Shown here in pieces: positions 53,126 through 54,897 of a stretch of DNA of 54,897 nucleotides; position 1 is the first letter of the stretch; each line of letters begins with the position of its first letter. The stretch is from assembly GCA_018608765.1 (NCBI GenBank), contig JABAYY010000055.1:1-54897 (forward strand), read 5' to 3'. The stretch comes from Flavobacteriaceae bacterium (lineage in GTDB: Bacteria; Bacteroidota; Bacteroidia; Flavobacteriales; Flavobacteriaceae). The notes beneath the pieces were generated by a model. It made no database searches and had not been told where the DNA came from. It saw nothing but the letters and a program-made list of their open reading frames with translations. The position numbers were made by a program, and so were the translations under genes.

Positions 53126-54175
53126 ATGAAATTATCGCACTTTAACTTTGAATTACCAGACGAATTATTAGCAGAGTATCCTGCCGAAAACAGAGATGAG
53201 TCACGACTCATGGTCTTAAATCGGAAAGAGCAAACCATCGAACACAAAATGTTTAAAGACATTATTGATTATTTTGATGAGGATGATGTAATGATTCTTA
53301 ATGACACCAAAGTTTTCCCAGCACGTTTATTCGGTAATAAAGAAAAAACAGGCGCTAGAATTGAAGTTTTTCTTCTTAGAGAACTCAATGCAGAACAACG
53401 TTTATGGGATGTATTAGTAGATCCAGCTCGAAAAATTAGAATTGGGAATAAACTCTATTTTGGGGAAGATGAATCTTTGGTTGCTGAGGTGATTGATAAT
53501 ACAACTTCAAGAGGGCGTACCCTTCGTTTTTTATATGATGGTTCTTATGAAGAATTTAGAAAAAAACTAACAGAGCTCGGTCAAACCCCTTTGCCTAAAT
53601 ATATCAATAGAGATGTTGAGCCAGAAGATGAAGAGCGTTACCAGACAATATATGCCAAAAATGAAGGTGCAGTTGCTGCGCCAACCGCCGGACTTCATTT
53701 TTCAAGACATTTATTAAAGCGTTTAGAAATTAAAGGCGTAAACTTTGCTGAAGTTACGTTGCATGTTGGATTAGGTACTTTTAATTCTGTCGAAGTAGAA
53801 GATTTATCCAAACATAAAATGGACAGTGAAGAAATTATTATCCCTGCTAAAACAGCCGAGACTATCAACAAAGCATTGGTTGAAAAACGTCGTATTTGTG
53901 CCGTTGGAACAACCGCTATGCGTACGATAGAAAGTTCGGTATCTTCTAAAGGCAACCTAAATGAATTTGAAGGATGGACGAATAAATTTATCTTTCCACC
54001 TTTCGATTTTTCAATTGCAAACTGTATGATTACTAATTTTCATACGCCTAAATCAACACTTTTAATGATGACCGCTGCTTTTGGAGGTCATGATTTTGTA
54101 AAGAGAGCCTATGAAGAGGCAGTGAAAGAAAAGTATAAATTCTATAGCTATGGTGACGCTATGCTTATCATATAA
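53126..54175 (+). CDS. queA: S-adenosylmethionine:tRNA ribosyltransferase-isomerase
   Basis: A 349-residue enzyme that builds epoxyqueuosine on tRNA by transferring the ribosyl part of SAM to preQ1. It starts [33 protein letters not shown]. Further motifs are [32 protein letters not shown] within [37 protein letters not shown] and [18 protein letters not shown]. Length is typical. It has its own terminator and is followed by rlmN, another RNA-modification gene. Confidence 0.97.
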   Translation: MKLSHFNFELPDELLAEYPAENRDESRLMVLNRKEQTIEHKMFKDIIDYFDEDDVMILNDTKVFPARLFGNKEKTGARIEVFLLRELNAEQRLWDVLVDPARKIRIGNKLYFGEDESLVAEVIDNTTSRGRTLRFLYDGSYEEFRKKLTELGQTPLPKYINRDVEPEDEERYQTIYAKNEGAVAAPTAGLHFSRHLLKRLEIKGVNFAEVTLHVGLGTFNSVEVEDLSKHKMDSEEIIIPAKTAETINKALVEKRRICAVGTTAMRTIESSVSSKGNLNEFEGWTNKFIFPPFDFSIANCMITNFHTPKSTLLMMTAAFGGHDFVKRAYEEAVKEKYKFYSYGDAMLII

Positions 54176-54184
54176 TTAAAAATT

Positions 54185-54212
54185 GAAAGCCTCCTCAAAA
54201 GAGGCTTTTTTT
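54185..54212 (+). terminator. Intrinsic terminator after queA
   Basis: Stem aaagcctc (54186-54193) with gaggcttt (54201-54208) and a T-run. It lies between queA and rlmN, so rlmN needs its own promoter within about 25 bases or read-through. Confidence 0.85.
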
Positions 54213-54235
54213 ATGTATCAATTGTTTTGTTCAAT

Positions 54236-54897
54236 ATGAATTCCACCAAAAAAGACATACGCGCACTATCCAAAGAGGAAATAAGAACCTTTTTTACCAC
54301 CCATGGTGATCAAGCTTTTAGAGGTACTCAGGTTTATGAGTGGCTTTGGCAAAAGGGAGCCCATCACTTTGAGGATATGACTAATTTGTCCAAAGATACC
54401 CGTCAGATGTTGGATGAAAATTTTAGCATCAACCATATCGAAGTGGATTCAATGCAGCGAAGCTCAGACGGAACTATTAAGAACGGGATTCGACTTCACG
54501 ATGGAATGATTGTAGAATCTGTGCTCATTCCTACAGCCAAGCGCTCTACGGCTTGTGTGTCTTCTCAAGTTGGTTGTAGTCTTGACTGTAAATTTTGTGC
54601 GACTTCACGTCTCAAACGCATGCGAAACCTCAACCCCGATGAGATTTACGATCAAGTTGTTGCGATTGATAAACAAAGTAAATTGTACCATAACCGTCCG
54701 CTTTCTAATATCGTTTTTATGGGAATGGGAGAGCCGTTAATGAATTATAACAACGTACTCAAAGCGATTGATAAAATCACTTCCAAAGAAGGGCTTGGGA
54801 TGTCGCCAAAACGTATTGTTGTATCCACTTCTGGAGTGCCTAAAATGATTAAAAAAATGGCAGACGATCAGGTGAAGTTTAATTTAGCTGTTTCGCT
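54236..54897 (+). CDS. rlmN: 23S rRNA (adenine-2503-C2)-methyltransferase, 5' part (runs off the window)
   Basis: An open frame of 220 codons from the ATG at 54236 to the window end. It reads MNSTKKDIRALSKEEIRTFF, then QAFRGTQVYEWLWQKG, SDGTIKNGIRL, IPTAKRSTACVSSQVGC, and the radical-SAM cluster motif CSLDCKFC (C-x3-C-x2-C), followed by FMGMGEPLMNYNNV, SPKRIVVSTSGVP. These are RlmN signatures; the enzyme methylates C2 of A2503 in 23S rRNA and A37 of some tRNAs. The C-terminal third, including the second catalytic Cys, is outside the window. Confidence 0.93.
   Translation, partial: MNSTKKDIRALSKEEIRTFFTTHGDQAFRGTQVYEWLWQKGAHHFEDMTNLSKDTRQMLDENFSINHIEVDSMQRSSDGTIKNGIRLHDGMIVESVLIPTAKRSTACVSSQVGCSLDCKFCATSRLKRMRNLNPDEIYDQVVAIDKQSKLYHNRPLSNIVFMGMGEPLMNYNNVLKAIDKITSKEGLGMSPKRIVVSTSGVPKMIKKMADDQVKFNLAVS

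Noticed and set aside
1-54897. Defence islands, prophage, transposons or toxin-antitoxin genes
   Set aside because: No transposase, integrase, restriction, retron, CBASS or toxin-like protein was found in any frame; the window is mainly housekeeping with one glycan locus.

Overview
The window looks like chromosomal DNA of a marine member of the Flavobacteriaceae (Bacteroidota). The grounds are AT-rich intergenic DNA, a SusC/SusD pair, GLPGLI, DUF5686 and PagL-like proteins, TAnnTTTG-type -7 boxes, Asp-rich surface lipoprotein signals (Cys-Ser-Asp-Asp and similar) and weak Shine-Dalgarno sequences. No phage, insertion sequence, CRISPR array or integrase was seen. Most genes are core metabolism, with one carbohydrate-use locus.

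Layout. 1-2.6 kb: the 3' end of a tRNA-Leu(UAA), a two-domain fasciclin surface lipoprotein and an AlkB-type alkane hydroxylase. 2.6-16.2 kb: a polysaccharide utilisation locus. It holds a membrane-spanning beta-propeller/LuxR-type regulator, SusC, SusD, a lipoprotein with three near-identical 164-residue domains, a GH16 laminarinase-like lipoprotein and a GH3 beta-glucosidase. This set fits uptake and breakdown of laminarin-type beta-1,3-glucan. 16.2-22.8 kb: Kdo transferase, a DegT-type sugar aminotransferase, a secreted amidohydrolase, and the cluster thyA-folA-fabD-lspA. 22.9-27.9 kb: nupC, a bifunctional-nuclease-like protein, etfBA and the divergent pdhB. A perfect 28-bp palindrome lies between etfB and pdhB. 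27.9-39.1 kb: DUF5686 barrel protein, a K+-dependent membrane pyrophosphatase, deoxynucleoside kinase with a secreted partner, and two GLPGLI proteins followed by a large outer-membrane barrel. 39.3-44.8 kb: an HTH-like protein, a DMT permease, metK behind a SAM-II riboswitch, a PagL-like protein and a GIN-domain lipoprotein. 45.0-49.1 kb: an aromatic amino acid operon (pheA, aminotransferase, tyrA, DAHP synthase-chorismate mutase). 49.1-54.9 kb: a secreted unknown, rsgA-dtd, a MazG-like gene with aroA, queA and the start of rlmN.

Most notable signals. (1) Just upstream of pheA is a 25-codon leader ORF in which 9 of 11 consecutive codons are Phe or Tyr. An intrinsic terminator follows whose U-tract runs into the pheA start codon, and a segment inside the leader can pair with the terminator's 5' arm. 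This is a textbook attenuator layout that senses Phe and Tyr together, in front of the operon that makes both. (2) A SAM-II riboswitch precedes metK, followed by a hairpin that holds the metK start codon. (3) A 28-bp perfect palindrome lies between etfBA and pdhB. (4) The glycan-locus lipoprotein carries a triplicated domain with an exact 492-bp period.
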